Part shown: in pieces, positions 31,225 through 42,591 of the stretch | Position numbering within the stretch: the first letter of the stretch is position 1 | Layout: each line of letters begins with the position of its first letter | Source: Tipula vernalis | Taxonomy: Eukaryota > Arthropoda > Insecta > Diptera > Tipulidae | Length of the DNA: 64,000 bases | Reading direction: 5' to 3' | NCBI GenBank assembly: GCA_958295665.1 | Contig: OY282560.1 | Coordinates: 304,603,536 to 304,667,535, forward strand | The notes under the pieces: model-generated | The model's input: only the letters and a program-made list of their open reading frames with translations | Told to the model about the DNA's origin: nothing | The model's database searches: none | Translations under genes and position numbers: made by a program

Positions 31225-31690
31225 TTTCCTCCGTTCAACAAAAACGGTCTGGGCAAAACGTCTCTAATTTCTCATAATATCGACGTTCAAGGTTATACTC
31301 CCATCAAACAGCGTTACTGTACTCCGAGATTGATCGGATGGTGTCTCTAGTTCATGGAGTTTACCCGTGAAATTAGTTCGGAAACCAAAATAATGGCAAG
31401 GTTCGCGTTTGTTTAGATGCAATACGAATGAAAGATGTAACGAAAAGGGATGCGTATCCATTGCCTATAATCGACGGACTCATCAGCCGATTGGAGACGG
31501 ACTCATCAGCCGTATCTCATTGGATAAGGAGTTCCGAGATAAGACGACGTTTACAGTCCCTGGCCGTACTTTGTATCAGTTCAAAGTTATGCCAATTGGT
31601 CTTTGTAATACGCCTCAAACGATGAACCGATTAATGGATAGGGCGATTTTCCCCGTGAATCTGGACGACCTTCTAATTGGCCGTTGATAT
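31225..31690 (+). pseudogene. Gypsy-3 reverse transcriptase remnant
   Basis: GLGKTSLISHNIDVQGYTPI, VTKRDAYPLPIIDGLISR, TTFTVPGRTLYQFKVMPIGL with CNTPQTMNRLMDRAI, then LDDLLIG (catalytic LDD) are readable in two frames. The region between SR and the SLDKEF segment is shortened and partly duplicated (two copies of GACTCATCAGCCG). Confidence 0.75.
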
Positions 31691-32700
31691 ACGCAAATTT
31701 CTCAAAAACCGTTTGTGATTCAGTGTGATGCTAGTACAACTGGTGTCGGAGGTGTGTTGTTATAGGAAGGTGATGATGGTGAGGATCATCCCACCGCGTA
31801 TGTGCCCCAGAAGTTGAATGGAGCGCAGCGAAATTATTCCATTACTGAGATAGAGTGTTTGTGGCTGTGCTTACTGTAAATAAGTTTCGAGCGTACATCG
31901 AGCGGTATTTTTCTGCTTTCACCTTCATCACTGACCACGCAAGACTTAAATGGCTTATGGGGCAGAGAAAGTTCACAGGCACGCTACACATGCCGTTACA
32001 CATTAACCTCAATTGGGTGTACTTTAAATGTAGTGAATACTTAGAATTAATTTATAATATTCTGTCATCATCTGATTCCTACCCTAACTTTATGATATCT
32101 GTTGGCCAAATTCTTGTCAACACTACTAAAAATAAAAATAGGTCTTTTACTATGTCTGATGTGCCAAATTGGAAATTATACCTACCTCAGTCCCTGGTTA
32201 CATACATCTTAGTACAAGCTCACAACCCCCTACGTCTGCACATGTTGGTTCTGCGAAAATGCTGGAGAGAATTCAGCAATACTTTTATTGGCCCAAAATG
32301 GCGTATGGGTATGATGCAAGAATTTATGTCAGTAATTGTGATAAGTGTAAAGAGAAACCAGGCCACTAAATTTTTCCATCAGAACTGAGATGGGTGTGCA
32401 AAAGGTGGTTGTGCGGTCGATGCAGCGCTCATTTTTAGACTTTTCGGTCCCTATCCTAGATCCATACTCGGAAATACTTACCTGTTTATCGTTTTGGATT
32501 ACTACTCTAAATTCGTTTTCTTGAAATCTTTTCGAATAGCTTTTGCCTCAGGTATTATTAAGTACTTAGAGAAATATATTTTGCTATCCTTTTTGGTATC
32601 GGAGTACATTATGTCTGATAAGGGTTACCAATTCACTTCTAAACTTTTTCAGAGTTTTTTGTAAAAGTTCAATGTAAGCCAAATGCTTCCGAGCGCGTAA
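31691..32700 (+). pseudogene. Gypsy-3 RNase H and integrase remnants
   Basis: RNase H: FVIQCDASTTGVGGVLL, TAYVPQKLNGAQRNYSITEI, VNKFRAYIERYFSAFTFITD. Integrase: AHVGSAKMLERIQQYFYWPK and CDKCKEKPGH (zinc domain), then FLDYYSKFVF-like and YIMSDKGYQFTSKLFQSF (core Asp). The active residues are scattered over different frames. Confidence 0.7.
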
Positions 32701-33974
32701 ATCACCTCAAACAGGCCAGAAATGCCTCAGTAGTCAGGTCTGAGACTAGCCCTTTGTGAACAGCTTTAACGACAAGACAGACGAATACCGAAATGTAGCC
32801 CTTGTAAATTTTAGCACCTCGTCCAGTTTTATATTTTACTTTCACCGGTCCTGCGAAGTGGACACCAACGACGGTAGATTTCACATCTGTTGTTGAGAAG
32901 AACTTAAACGATGGCGGCTGCTGGTGACGCAGTAACGAGCTACTTCTTGAAGATTTTTAGCACCAACTATGGAATAATTTGTTCGGGTGATGATGAGTTA
33001 TTGTTGCTGTGTTGGGTGGGGGGGTATTGCACATCAAAGGCCTTCGCAAGAGCTTGAATAAACGGATGTCGGGCATTAAAAACTGCAGGATGCTTGGTGT
33101 CATAAGAAACGCATGTGGTCAAAACAATCCGCCCACCAACTTTCAATATTAATGGAGATAGTGACCGAAGTTTGCTTGTACCTCGTAAGTCAGAACCTTT
33201 GGTGATTCGCATGAAGTCTTCTTGCAAACTAGACCTAAGGTTTAATGAAAGTATTCTCCTTTGGTGTAGATCTTAATAATTCCTGGCTGTTGAACACCCA
33301 TTTCCTTAGTCAAAAACCGCCGCTGCTCAAACCCTCCGCTATCCTTTTTTGTAAATGATTATTTAGCCTCGCATACCTTCGCGCTACCGAAGAGCAAATC
33401 GTCGACGTAGAAATCCGATTTAATGATATGTTTGATGCCGGAAAAATCTAAGGGCAGGTCATCTGCAATTTGATGAAGAGTTTGAGAAACCAGGAACGTT
33501 GCACAGATTGTTCCATAGCCAGATAATACGTCAGCTAATATCGTCAGCTGCAAAGACTATCCTGTGTTTTCGAAATCGAATAAGAATAGTAAATAATTTT
33601 GGCACTATTGATGGCCTAGAATCCAATTTGTCATTAACCGAATCGCCTGACGAAGGTTTTGCGGAACCATCAAACACTCGAACTCGACACTTTCATCGTT
33701 TTTCGTAGTACTTCCCTTAATTTCATTGGGACGAATAAGAGGCATGGGGCCCAATCTTGCCCTCCGTTGTCAGGGAAATTTGGATTTATTGTCCTTAACT
33801 ATATTATCTTTAAAATAAGTCTCGCACCAGCGCTCATTTTGGATATTGGGGGGCTCGATATTCTGTACTTTTCAGAATTTCTGGATTATATCGTGGAGGT
33901 TCAAATTGCAATTCATGACAGAGTCGCAGGGTGAAACGGATCATGATCATATTGAAGCGATACCTTCCCAGAGA
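32701..33974 (-). pseudogene. BEL-2 pol, part 1 (RT to integrase), split by Jockey
   Basis: Reading the minus strand from the Jockey side: SLQYDHDPF, IIQKF, ERWCETYFKDNIVKDNK, VFDGSAKPSSGDSVND, HRIVFAADDI, SDFYVDDLLFGSAKVCEA (catalytic box), then a jump to RSLSPLILKVGGRIVLTT (integrase zinc region) and VGVHFAGPVKVKYKTGRGAK, FVCLVVKAVHKGLVSDLTTE (core start). RNase H is missing and frames change often. The preceding part of the element continues beyond the Jockey insertion at 42585-43190. Confidence 0.8.
33968..33974. repeat. Target-site duplication of Jockey (left)
   Basis: CCAGAGA, repeated at 42585-42591. Removing everything between restores the BEL-2 reading frame FGYVISGKVSL. Confidence 0.75.
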
Positions 33975-34210
33975 TTTTTTTTCCTTTATTTATTAATATT
34001 AACACTTAATATTACAACTGATTTACAAATCATTTAGTAATTTATCTTTCTTAAATGAAGATTCACATTTGACCGACAATAACCCAATGGTTACTCCCGT
34101 TTGAATTTACATAGTAATTATTTTTCTCTATCCTAATTAAATACAACTGCCCAATTCCAAAGGTTTCTGCCTTTGAAGTCTTCTTACTGCATTGGTGGTA
34201 TCCAACAAAC

Positions 34211-35730
34211 TTCGTATGTCTGCATTTTGGTGCCGAGATATCCGCTAAATGTGTTTCTTCGCATGATTTTTTATTTTTTCACTTACATATTCCATGTTTA
34301 AGTCTCTATGGATGTTATGATTTCTAATGTACCATGGTTCGTTTACAATGCCACGCAGCACTTTGTTTTGAAAACATTGAATCATTTGTACATTTGTCTT
34401 CTTGGTACAAACCCAAAGTTGAATACCGTAGGTCCATACTGATTTAAGTGTTTGCTGATATAATAGCAATTTGTTATGTATTATAAGCTCGGAGTTTCTA
34501 CCTATTAGCCAATACATTTTCCTATATTTGATGTTGAATTCTTTTTTCTTTTTAACATGCTCTTTCAATCTAAGCTTGCAATCGAGAGTCATGCCGTGGT
34601 ATTTGACTGTGTTTGCATTTGGAACCGGCCTTGAAATAAGTTTCACTGGAATCCAGTTAACTTTCTGGTTTCTGAAGTTTACGTGAACCGACTTTGCTTC
34701 GTTTAGGCTTATGCGCCATTTTTTTGTCCAACTACTTGGTCGTTGCTTCTGATATACACATTTCAGTCGCCAGAATAGCTGTATCGTCTGCAAATGTTGC
34801 TATGGTGGCACCTTCTGTATTTGGCTTATCTCTCGTGTACATGATGTACAATATAGGACCCAGTACGCTACCCTGTGGTATGCCTGCTGATATTCTCTTT
34901 AGTTCAGAGTACTCTCGGTTATATTTTACACGGAAATGTCGGTCTGCGATATAAGATTTAAGAATTTGATAGAATTGCTTAGGTAGATCTCGATGCAATC
35001 TAAATTCAAGTCCTTGGTGCCAAACTTTGTCGAAAGCTTGTGCTACATCTAAGAAGATGCTGGATCATATCTTCTTATTCTCAAGAGAGTCTTCGATTAT
35101 ATCCGTTATTCTGTGAACTTGTTCTATCGTAGAGTGATTTTCTCTAAATCCAAATTGGTGTGGTGGAATCAAATTTCTCTCTTCTATTATTGGCTTGAGT
35201 CTCTTGAGCAGTAATTTTTCAAATAATTTTGAAATTACAGGAAGTAGTGAAATCGGTTTTTACGACTTTTTATCGTTCGCTGGTTTGCCTGGTTTGGGGA
35301 TCATAATTACTTCAGCAACCTTCCATTGCCGTATGACATATTTTAGTCTGAAGACAGCATTGATAATTTGAACCAATTTTCGTAGTCCCTTCTCGGGAAT
35401 GGCTGTTACTACTTGTCCAGTAATTAAATCATATCCTGGAGCTTTTTTTGCGTTCAAATTATACTTGATCTCATCTTTTAATTCCTGTAATGTTACACAT
35501 CAAATACATAATAATAACTGTTATTATATTTTCATCTGTTGTTTGCCTAGGTAACGGTTGACAGGTGTCTTCCAAGTGAGCCGAAAATAAAATAGCTTTT
35601 TGCTTGTCGCTTTTGGCCCAGGTTCCTTCCTCATTTTTAATAGGCGGCACACGCATTTTGGTTCTTTTAATCCCTTTGTTGCTTTCCGAAGAGAGTTCGG
35701 TGAGACCATTCAAATACTTGTTAATAGTTT
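34211..35730 (-). pseudogene. Jockey ORF2 reverse transcriptase remnant
   Basis: From the 5' side: INKYLNGLTELSSESNKGIK, VPPIKNEEGTWAKSDKQKA, APGYDLITGQVVTAIPEKGL, WKVAEVIMIPKPGKPANDKK, then GIPQGSVLGPILYIMYTRD, ATFADDTAILATEM (catalytic FADD), VKYHGMTLDCKLRLKEHV, VWTYGIQLWVCTKKTNVQMI and WYIRNHNIHRDLNMEYV. There is no RNase H, as in Jockey. It has frame changes near 35470, 35260 and 34735. It would prime reverse transcription on nicked target DNA. Confidence 0.85.
35726..35730. repeat. Target-site duplication of BEL-3 (left)
   Basis: AGTTT, matched by AGTTT at 42495-42499 directly after the right LTR. Five base pairs fits BEL integrases. Confidence 0.85.
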
Positions 35731-36066
35731 TGTTAAACCTTATACGATTTTATAATATAAATTGTAGTTATAATTTACTGTATGTTGGGTATTTTGTGCC
35801 TCCCTGTAATCATCTGACTAATTCAGCACAGAATAATAAAATATGCATGTATAGGTGTATGAATTTGCTGTATAATAAAAAACTGAGAAGGAAGAGGAAG
35901 GGATAGTCAAGAAAAATTTTGTATTGAAAGGATGTAAAATTATTAAATTAAAATAAAATTTAGTTAAAATAGTTAGTGGTTTCATTGAATCAATAAATTA
36001 TAAATTACAGTCCACTCATCGTGATATCTAATATTGCAATTCGGCATTTGGATACATTGGTAAACA
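35731..36066 (+). repeat. BEL-3 5' LTR
   Basis: 336 bp from TGTTAAACCTTATACG to CATTGGTAAACA. About 8 substitutions and 2 one-base indels against the right LTR, counted by eye. Contains AATAAA-like signals (GAATAATAAAATATG). Confidence 0.9.
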
Positions 36067-36069
36067 TTT

Positions 36070-36086
36070 TGGTCCTATCAATCCGG
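36070..36086 (+). promoter_or_regulatory. BEL-3 primer-binding site
   Basis: TGGTCCTATCAATCCGG starts three bases after the LTR. BEL-4 has TGGTCCTTCGAGCCGAA in the same place, so both seem to use a tRNA ending in AGGACCA. The tRNA is not identified. The rest of 36087-36555 is non-coding leader. Confidence 0.5.
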
Positions 36087-36555
36087 ATATTAACAAGTTT
36101 TCGTGTTGTCGCAGTTCGCAGCCATATTTTTAATTTTACATCGCGTGGCTATTGAAATAACAAATTTTGGAAAGTAGTTCACAAATCGGTGAATACCATT
36201 GAGTTCGCAAAACAAAAATTCGTCGCAAAATTGTTGAAACGAAAAAAGAACAAGCTCATCGCCATTTTGCTTTATCAACGTGTCGTATTCGTACAATAGA
36301 ACGATAATGAAAATCATACCATCTCATTTTCGCACAGTCGAAATAAATAAACAGCGCCGTACTACAAAATCCAATTTGTAGGTTAAATTCAAAATCTATT
36401 TGGATTTGGAAGTCATACAGCATGTCACAAGTCATACAGCAGGTCACACGTCATCCTGTTCGTTAGACGAATTTATATTTCATCAGTTGCAGATTAGTTT
36501 AAGATTTAATTAAGGTATTTTTTTTTTTTTTTATTCTATTTTATTTGATTATTAA

Positions 36556-37854
36556 ATGGATCTAAAAAAGCTTAAAAATAAACGTGGGGGTTACATACTC
36601 CAATTAGATAATTTTGAGAAATTTATCGATGATTTCAATATTGACGAAAATAATAAATTCGATTTAATCGTAAGAATTAATAAAGTAGAAGAATGTTATA
36701 ATAATTATAATAAAGTCTTTGAGGAAATATTAGAATTAGTAGAGGAACATGAACTGAGAAATATTAATGATTGTTTAATGAATTTTGAAACAAAATATTT
36801 TAAGGTAAAGTCAAAAACAGAGCAAATAATGGATCAGCTCAAAACAAAAGAGGTAGATAATGTGAAAAGTGTTCAAGATCAAAAAATTAAGTCGAATTGT
36901 CAAATACGTCTTCCTGAACTAAAGCTTCCACATTTTGATGGAGCATTGGATGCCTGGTTAAAATGCAAAAATACTTTTGAAGAAGTTATTGTAAAAAATG
37001 AATCGCTATCAAATATTGAAAAGTTACATTATTTAAAAAGTTACATACATGGTGATGCGAATAAAACTCTCGATACCGTGCAATATTCATCACATGGTTT
37101 TGAAATCGCATGGAAAGCACTACTTTCACGTTATGATAATCCTCGTAGCATTTTGGAGAAACTTATTAGTTGTTTATTTAATATTAGACCGCTTATTCAC
37201 GAATCGTCTCGTGATCTACGTAAGGTTCTGGATGATTGCTCCATTCAGTTAAATGCGATTCAGAAACTGGGTCAGAATGTTGAATCATGGGATATGATAA
37301 TAATTCATATTGTGTCCAATGTACTAGATAAAGAATCTCGAAAACAGTGGGAGAATGAAATATCGCCTTCGTCATTGCCGACATGGCTACAAATGTCTCA
37401 ATTTATTGATAAGCGTTGTAGAATTTTGGAATCAATCGAGCATACCAAATCGTCTGATTCTATTTCAACACCAGTCACACAGTTACATAAATCAAAACCA
37501 ATTAATAAGTTTCGTAATTCGCAAAAAATTTTTGTTGTCGGGAATTCAAATAATTCTCAGATTAAAAATCAAGAAAGATGTTGTTTAGGGTGTAATGAGC
37601 ATCATTTGATTAATAATTGTTCGGTATTTTTAAAACTTTCACCTACTCAACGTTATTACAAAACAAAAGAATTGAATTTGTGTATAAATTGTTTGCGACC
37701 AAATCATCGCGTTGTCGATTGTAGGTCAGCTAGTTGTAAAACTTGTAATAAAAAACATAATTCTCTACTTCACATGGATATGTCCAATAATACAAATCAA
37801 AACTCGAGAAATTGTAACACATCGTCTACGAATATGAATATTAATCATGGCTGA
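36556..37854 (+). CDS. BEL-3 gag (432 aa, intact)
   Basis: The start at 36556 gives MDLKKLKNKRGG, a helical N-terminus to about residue 110, the DUF1759-like capsid (LPELKLPHFDGALDAWLKCK, WKALLSRYDNPRSILEKLIS, LNAIQKLGQNVESWDMIIIH), and cysteine clusters CCLGCNEHHLINNC, CINCLRPNHRVVDC and CKTCNKKHNSLLH. It forms the particle and binds the RNA. No break is present. It stops at 37852-37854, inside the motif ATGGCTGA that also holds the first ATG of the pol frame. Upstream the pol frame is closed at 37835-37837, so any switch must happen in that 17-base window. Confidence 0.88.
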   Translation: MDLKKLKNKRGGYILQLDNFEKFIDDFNIDENNKFDLIVRINKVEECYNNYNKVFEEILELVEEHELRNINDCLMNFETKYFKVKSKTEQIMDQLKTKEVDNVKSVQDQKIKSNCQIRLPELKLPHFDGALDAWLKCKNTFEEVIVKNESLSNIEKLHYLKSYIHGDANKTLDTVQYSSHGFEIAWKALLSRYDNPRSILEKLISCLFNIRPLIHESSRDLRKVLDDCSIQLNAIQKLGQNVESWDMIIIHIVSNVLDKESRKQWENEISPSSLPTWLQMSQFIDKRCRILESIEHTKSSDSISTPVTQLHKSKPINKFRNSQKIFVVGNSNNSQIKNQERCCLGCNEHHLINNCSVFLKLSPTQRYYKTKELNLCINCLRPNHRVVDCRSASCKTCNKKHNSLLHMDMSNNTNQNSRNCNTSSTNMNINHG

Positions 37855-38545
37855 CTCAAGGGGTGTTAGCTCAGATCCAGTTAATGGTGATTTCACTGCA
37901 TTAACTGAATCAAAATTATATTGTGCTCGAACTGAACAAAGAGCAGTGTTACTTTCAACAGCAGTAATTTTGATATGTTCGAATAAGGGAAAATTTATTC
38001 CGTGTAGAACTTTGTTAGACACTTGTTCCGAATCCAATTTCATTTCGTCAAATTTAGCTAACACACTCGGTATTGAAAAGGAAAATATTGATTCAATTGC
38101 AGTTTCAGGTTTGAATCATAGTGAAACTATGATTGATCAAAAATTCACTACAACAATTAAGTCTAGATTAAATAATTATTCGAAGAGATTAGAGTTTCTT
38201 GTTGTCAAAGAAATTGCGAGTCGTTATCCTGCTCAACAGATCAATATTTCTCGATGGCAGATACCGAAAGGAATCAAATTGGCGGATCCGACATTTAATG
38301 TTCCAGGATCAGTAGATTTATTGATAGGAGCAGAATTGTTTTTCGAAATTATGAAGAATAATAGATTTAAATTGGCAGAAGATATGCCAACTCTTCAAGA
38401 ATCTCATTTTGGTTGGATAGTTAGTGGAAAAGTGCAAGAAACAAAGAATTTCTTTTTATCAAATCATTACTCTGAAAACGAAAGTCTTGAAAATTATATT
38501 GATAGCCAATATAGAAAAACTTTGGGAAACAGATACGTACGATAA
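37847..38545 (+). pseudogene. BEL-3 pol, protease part
   Basis: It lies in the +1 frame relative to gag and starts in the overlap ATGGCTGA. FIPCRTLLDTCSESNFISS holds the protease active site as D-T-C rather than D-T-G/D-S-G. LADPTFNVPGSVDLLIGAEL and ESHFGWIVSGKVQETK are the conserved BEL segments after the protease. It ends by frameshift at about 38510-38545, after which the frame continues as ETDTYDNDKPLSIEEK. Confidence 0.85.
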
Positions 38546-41114
38546 TGACAAACCGTTATCAATTGAAGAAAAACAGTGCGAAGATTATTTCGAAAAAACA
38601 TATAGTAGAAAAAACGATGGTCGTTTCGTGGTGAGATTACCTTTCAAAGACACGGTCAAAAATTTAGGGAAATCTAAACACTAAGCACTAAAACGGTTTC
38701 AATATTTAGAAAATAGATTTAGTCGTGACAAACAATTGGAAACCGAATACATTAAATTCATGACTGAGTATCAAGATTTGGGGCATATGGTTATATCGAA
38801 TGATGAGGTTTGCAGTAATCAATTTGATTTAGAATATTTCTTGCCTCACCATGCCGTGTTTAAACCTAGCAGTACAACAACCAAACTTCGTACAGTTTTT
38901 GATGGATCAGCGAAAACTGATTCTCAAGTTTCGCTCAACGATGTTCTGATGGTTGGACCCGTGGTCCAAGATGAACTTTGGTCAATAATGCTTCGCTTTC
39001 GTCAATATCTATATGTTTTTACAAGTGATATCGAAAAAATGTATAGACAGATTGCCATACATGATGATGACACAAGATTTCAAAGGATTTTATGGCGTTC
39101 AGATTCCTCTCAACCTATTAGTGTTTTTGAATTAAAAACCGTTACATACGGAACATCCGCAGCTCCGTACCTCGCTACAAAGGTCTTAAATAAATTAGCT
39201 GAGTTGGAGAAACAATCATTCCCATTAGCATCTCAAGTTGCTCAAAGAGATTTTTATGTAGACGATTTATTGACAGGCAGCAACGATTTAAATCAGGCTA
39301 TAGAATTACGAAAACAATTGATAGATATGTTAAAATCAAGCGGAATGCATCTACGCAAATGGGCTTCGAACCATTCTGAAATTATAGAATCAATACCTCC
39401 AGAAGATCGTGAACAATCGTTAAACATTTATAACGAAACTATAAAAACTTTAGGCTTGCTATGGTCTCCTGACACTGACAATTTCCTGTTCGAATTCAAG
39501 AAAGCAATTCCGTTCCCAAATATAACAAAAAGACTACTTTTATCGGAAACTTCTAAAATGTTCGATCCATTGGGTCTCATCGCGCCAATTATCGTTATAG
39601 CAAAACTTATGATGCAGAAAATTTGGTTACTAAAGGTTGGCTGGGATGACGTTCTTCCCGAAGATTTACAAAATGTATGGATTAAATTTCGAGATAATTT
39701 GGGTAGTATAAATGATTTATCGATCAAGAGATGCGTAATTCCGAAAGATACAAAGCGAATAGAATTTCACGGCTTTGCCGATGCATCGACTGTCGCTTAT
39801 GGTGCATCCATATATATTTGTTGTATTGATTCACAGGATAGAATAGTTGTTAGTTTTCTATGCAGTAGAAGCCGTGTTGCTCCTTTAAAGACATTAACCG
39901 TCCCAAGGTTGGAATTAAATGCAGCTTTGTTGCTTGCCAAACTAGTAGTTAAAGTCAGAAGGTCTATGACTACAGAATTCGATAAAATTTATTTGTGGTC
40001 GGATTCTAGTATAACTCTCGCTTGGATACAACTGGCCCCATATAAGTTGAAAATATACGTCGGAAACAGAGTTTCAGAAATTCAAGAATTGACTTCGGAA
40101 ATGACTTGGCGACATGTAGATACCAAAGCTAATCCAGCGGATTTGTTGTCTCGTGGTGTTCTGCCTCAAGATCTTGCTTTATCGGAAGTATGGTGGTATG
40201 GGCCGTCGTTTTTGAAAAATAATGAACAGGAATGGCCTGACAAATTTGTTAAGGTGGACAATAATAAAATTCCTGAAATGAAAAATCAATCTCTCAATTT
40301 GAAATTAACATTCAAAAAATTAATAGATGTTGTGGAAATTGAAAAATATAGTTCTTTTTCCAAACTGATTCGTGTCGTAGCGTATGTTCTCCGGTTTATC
40401 AAGAATCACATTACAGATCGTAATGGCGCAAATAAGAACTTTGGTGAATTATCAACTGAAGAGATGCATCAGTCTGAAAAATGCATCATTCGGCTTGTTC
40501 AACACAAAGAATTTCACGATGAAATAAATTATTTAAAATCCCAAAAAGAATTACCAAGAAATTCAAAAATTTTAAGTCTTTCGCCTTTTCTTGACGCAGA
40601 TAATCTCTTACGAGTAGGTGGTCGTTTGAGGAATAGTAATTTGCCTTTCGACTATAAACATCAATACCTGTTACCAAAACACCACTTCACTTTGCTCTTG
40701 ATCAAAGACAAACATATAAAAAACCTCCATGGAGGGGTTCAAACTACACTTGGCGCAATTCGTCAAAAATATTGGCCAATAAATGGTAAAAATTTGGTTA
40801 AATTTACGATACATCGATGTATTCCATGTTTCCGTGTTAATCCTAGATGTATGGAACAATATATGGGTGATCTTCCCCATGATCGTCTTGAAATTTGTCG
40901 CCCATTTAATAAAGTAGGTGTAGATTACTGTGGTCCTTTTCAAATAAGGTACCGAAATCAACGAAATACTACTACATTCAAGGTATACGTTTGTATTTTT
41001 GTCTGCTTCATAACAAAGGCAGTACACATTGATATGGTCGAAGATGCTACAAGTGATGCATTTATCGCAGTTTTAAAACGTTTTTCTCTCGTAGAGGAAA
41101 GTCGGCGCATATAA
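38510..41114 (+). pseudogene. BEL-3 pol, RT, RNase H and integrase N-terminal part
   Basis: One frame with a single TAA at 38682-38684. RT: LRTVFDGSAKTDSQVSLND, VFTSDIEKMYRQIAIHDDDT, RDFYVDDLLTGSNDLNQA (catalytic YVDD). Connector: SKMFDPLGLIAPIIVIAKLM. RNase H: FHGFADASTVAYGASIYICC, LTVPRLELNAALLLAKLVV, LWSDSSITLAWI, DTKANPADLLSRG. Integrase zinc domain: KHIKNLHGGVQTTLGAIRQK and IHRCIPCF. Core: KVGVDYCGPFQIRYRNQR (first Asp). It ends by frameshift at about 41085. Confidence 0.88.
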
Positions 41115-41820
41115 TGAGTGACAATGGCACCAATTTCGTAGGAGCTCATAATGAGCTCAACAGACTCTTTGAATTGTTCCAATCCCAACAAGGAAATGAA
41201 AATTTAAGGTTTTGTGCATCACAAGGAATAGTATGGAAGTTCATTCCTCCACGTTCTCCCCACTTTGGTGGGTTGTGGGAAAACACACTGTTAAAAGTTT
41301 CAAAACACATCTCAAAAGAGTCACGCTAGGCCATACACTAACGTTGGATCAATTAAATACACTCATGGTTGAGATTGAAGGGATTATGAATTCTCGGCCG
41401 TTGACCACTCTTTCGTCAGATCCAAATGATCCACAACCCCTGACTCCAGGTCATTTTTTAACTGGTGGACCCATCAATACTATTGTCGAGCCTTCCCTCA
41501 CTCATTTGCAGGAAAACAGATTATCATATTGGCAGAAGGTTACTACCATGGTTCAACATTTTTGGAATCGGTTTTCTAATGATTATTTTCATACCCTTCA
41601 ACAGAGGAAAAAGTGGATGATAGCACATAAAAACATAGAAAAGGATGATTTGGTATTAATTCATGAAGACCATGTTCCTCCTACTCAGTGGCTCATAGGT
41701 CGTGTGATGAATGTTATATATGGTAAGGATCAGAAGGTTCGGGTCGCCAGCGTGATGACTAAAAATGGAATATGTACTCGAGGAATAGCCAAATTGGCAA
41801 AATTACCGACACCGAATTGA
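41085..41820 (+). pseudogene. BEL-3 pol, integrase core end and C-terminal region
   Basis: MSDNGTNFVGAHNELNRL holds the second core Asp and PHFGGLWENTLLKVSKH the third acidic residue. A frameshift at about 41280-41300 leads into LTLDQLNTLMVEIEGIMNSR, LTPGHFLTGGPINTIVEPSL and PPTQWLIGRVMNVIYGKDQK, the BEL C-terminal domain. The TGA at 41818-41820 ends pol. 41821-42156 is non-coding. Confidence 0.85.
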
Positions 41821-42139
41821 TTTGTTGATCTTGAACATTTTACTAACTTTCAAATTATAATTATATTAATAATTTAGAATACTATTTATAAGTTTCATTT
41901 ATTTTTTTTTGCTTTGCATAAATGAAGTAACTTACCTGTAATTAAATAACATTTATTGTATTATATACAATTTGTTAACAATGAATTTAATGTAACAACT
42001 ATTTCATTACAAATTAGCTATAACATTTAATTTGAAATTCATTATTATTTTAGTAATTAAGATTAAGAAAAACGAAGGATTTTAATTGTTTTTGAAAACA
42101 TTGGAGTTGTATAACTTATTGGTTTGTTGAAAGTTGACC

Positions 42140-42156
42140 TTTCAAAGGTGGCAGTA
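42140..42156 (+). promoter_or_regulatory. BEL-3 polypurine tract
   Basis: TTTCAAAGGTGGCAGTA directly before the right LTR. BEL-4 has a similar AAGAGCGGCGGTA before its 3' LTR. It primes plus-strand DNA. Confidence 0.5.
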
Positions 42157-42494
42157 TGTTAAACCTTATACGATTTTATAATATAAATTGTAGTTATAAT
42201 TTACTGTATGTTGGGTATTTTGTGCCTCCCTGTAATCATCTGACTAATTCAGCACAGAATAATAAAATATGCATGTATAGCTGTATGAATTTGCTGTATA
42301 ATAAGAAACTAAGAAGGAAGAGGAAAAAATAGTCAAGAAAAAATTTTGTATTGAAAAGATGTAAAATTAATAAATTAAAAATAAAATTTAGTTAAAATAG
42401 TTAGTGGTTTCATTGAATCAATAAATTATAAATTACAGTCCACTCATCGTGATATCTAATATTGCAATTCGGCATTTGGATACATTGGTAAACA
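42157..42494 (+). repeat. BEL-3 3' LTR
   Basis: 338 bp, TGTTAAACC to GGTAAACA, about 97% identical to the left LTR, followed by AGTTT. Confidence 0.9.
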
Positions 42495-42584
42495 AGTTTC
42501 ATTCTTAATTTGTTTTATAAGTTGTTTTAGTTTATTGCATAGAAAATTGAGGATTTTTTTGTTTTCCGGGACGCGTGTCCTTTG
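42495..42584 (-). pseudogene. Jockey ORF2, 5' part beyond BEL-3
   Basis: The first five bases are the BEL-3 duplication. The minus strand reads QRTRVPENKKILNFLCNKLK then QLIKQIKNET, continuing at 35730. The copy starts here, so the endonuclease and ORF1 are missing. Confidence 0.75.
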
Positions 42585-42591
42585 CCAGAGA
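42585..42591. repeat. Target-site duplication of Jockey (right)
   Basis: CCAGAGA, partner of 33968-33974. Confidence 0.75.

Larger units (their letters stand above)
31060..32700 (+). mobile_element. Gypsy-3, decayed Gypsy pol fragment
   Basis: RT, RNase H and integrase of a Gypsy element on the plus strand, with many breaks, no LTR and no gag. It ends at about 32700, where a BEL fragment of opposite orientation starts. 31205-31221 is a short CAAA repeat. Confidence 0.75.
33975..35730 (-). mobile_element. Jockey LINE, 3' part, inserted in BEL-2
   Basis: It ends on the minus strand in AATAAATAAAGGAAAAAAAA, directly followed by the target-site duplication. Its 5' part continues at 42500-42584 on the other side of BEL-3. 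Without BEL-3 it is about 1.85 kb, a 5'-truncated copy. Confidence 0.85.
35731..42494 (+). mobile_element. BEL-3, complete BEL/Pao element with both LTRs, inserted in Jockey
   Basis: 6,764 bp, TGTT...AACA ends, near-identical 336/338-bp LTRs and a 5-bp target-site duplication. Gag and pol run plus. Joining the flanks restores Jockey coding (LCNKLKQLIKQIKNET into INKYLNG), which proves the insertion. The coding region already has a gag/pol offset, three further frame breaks and a stop. Confidence 0.92.
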
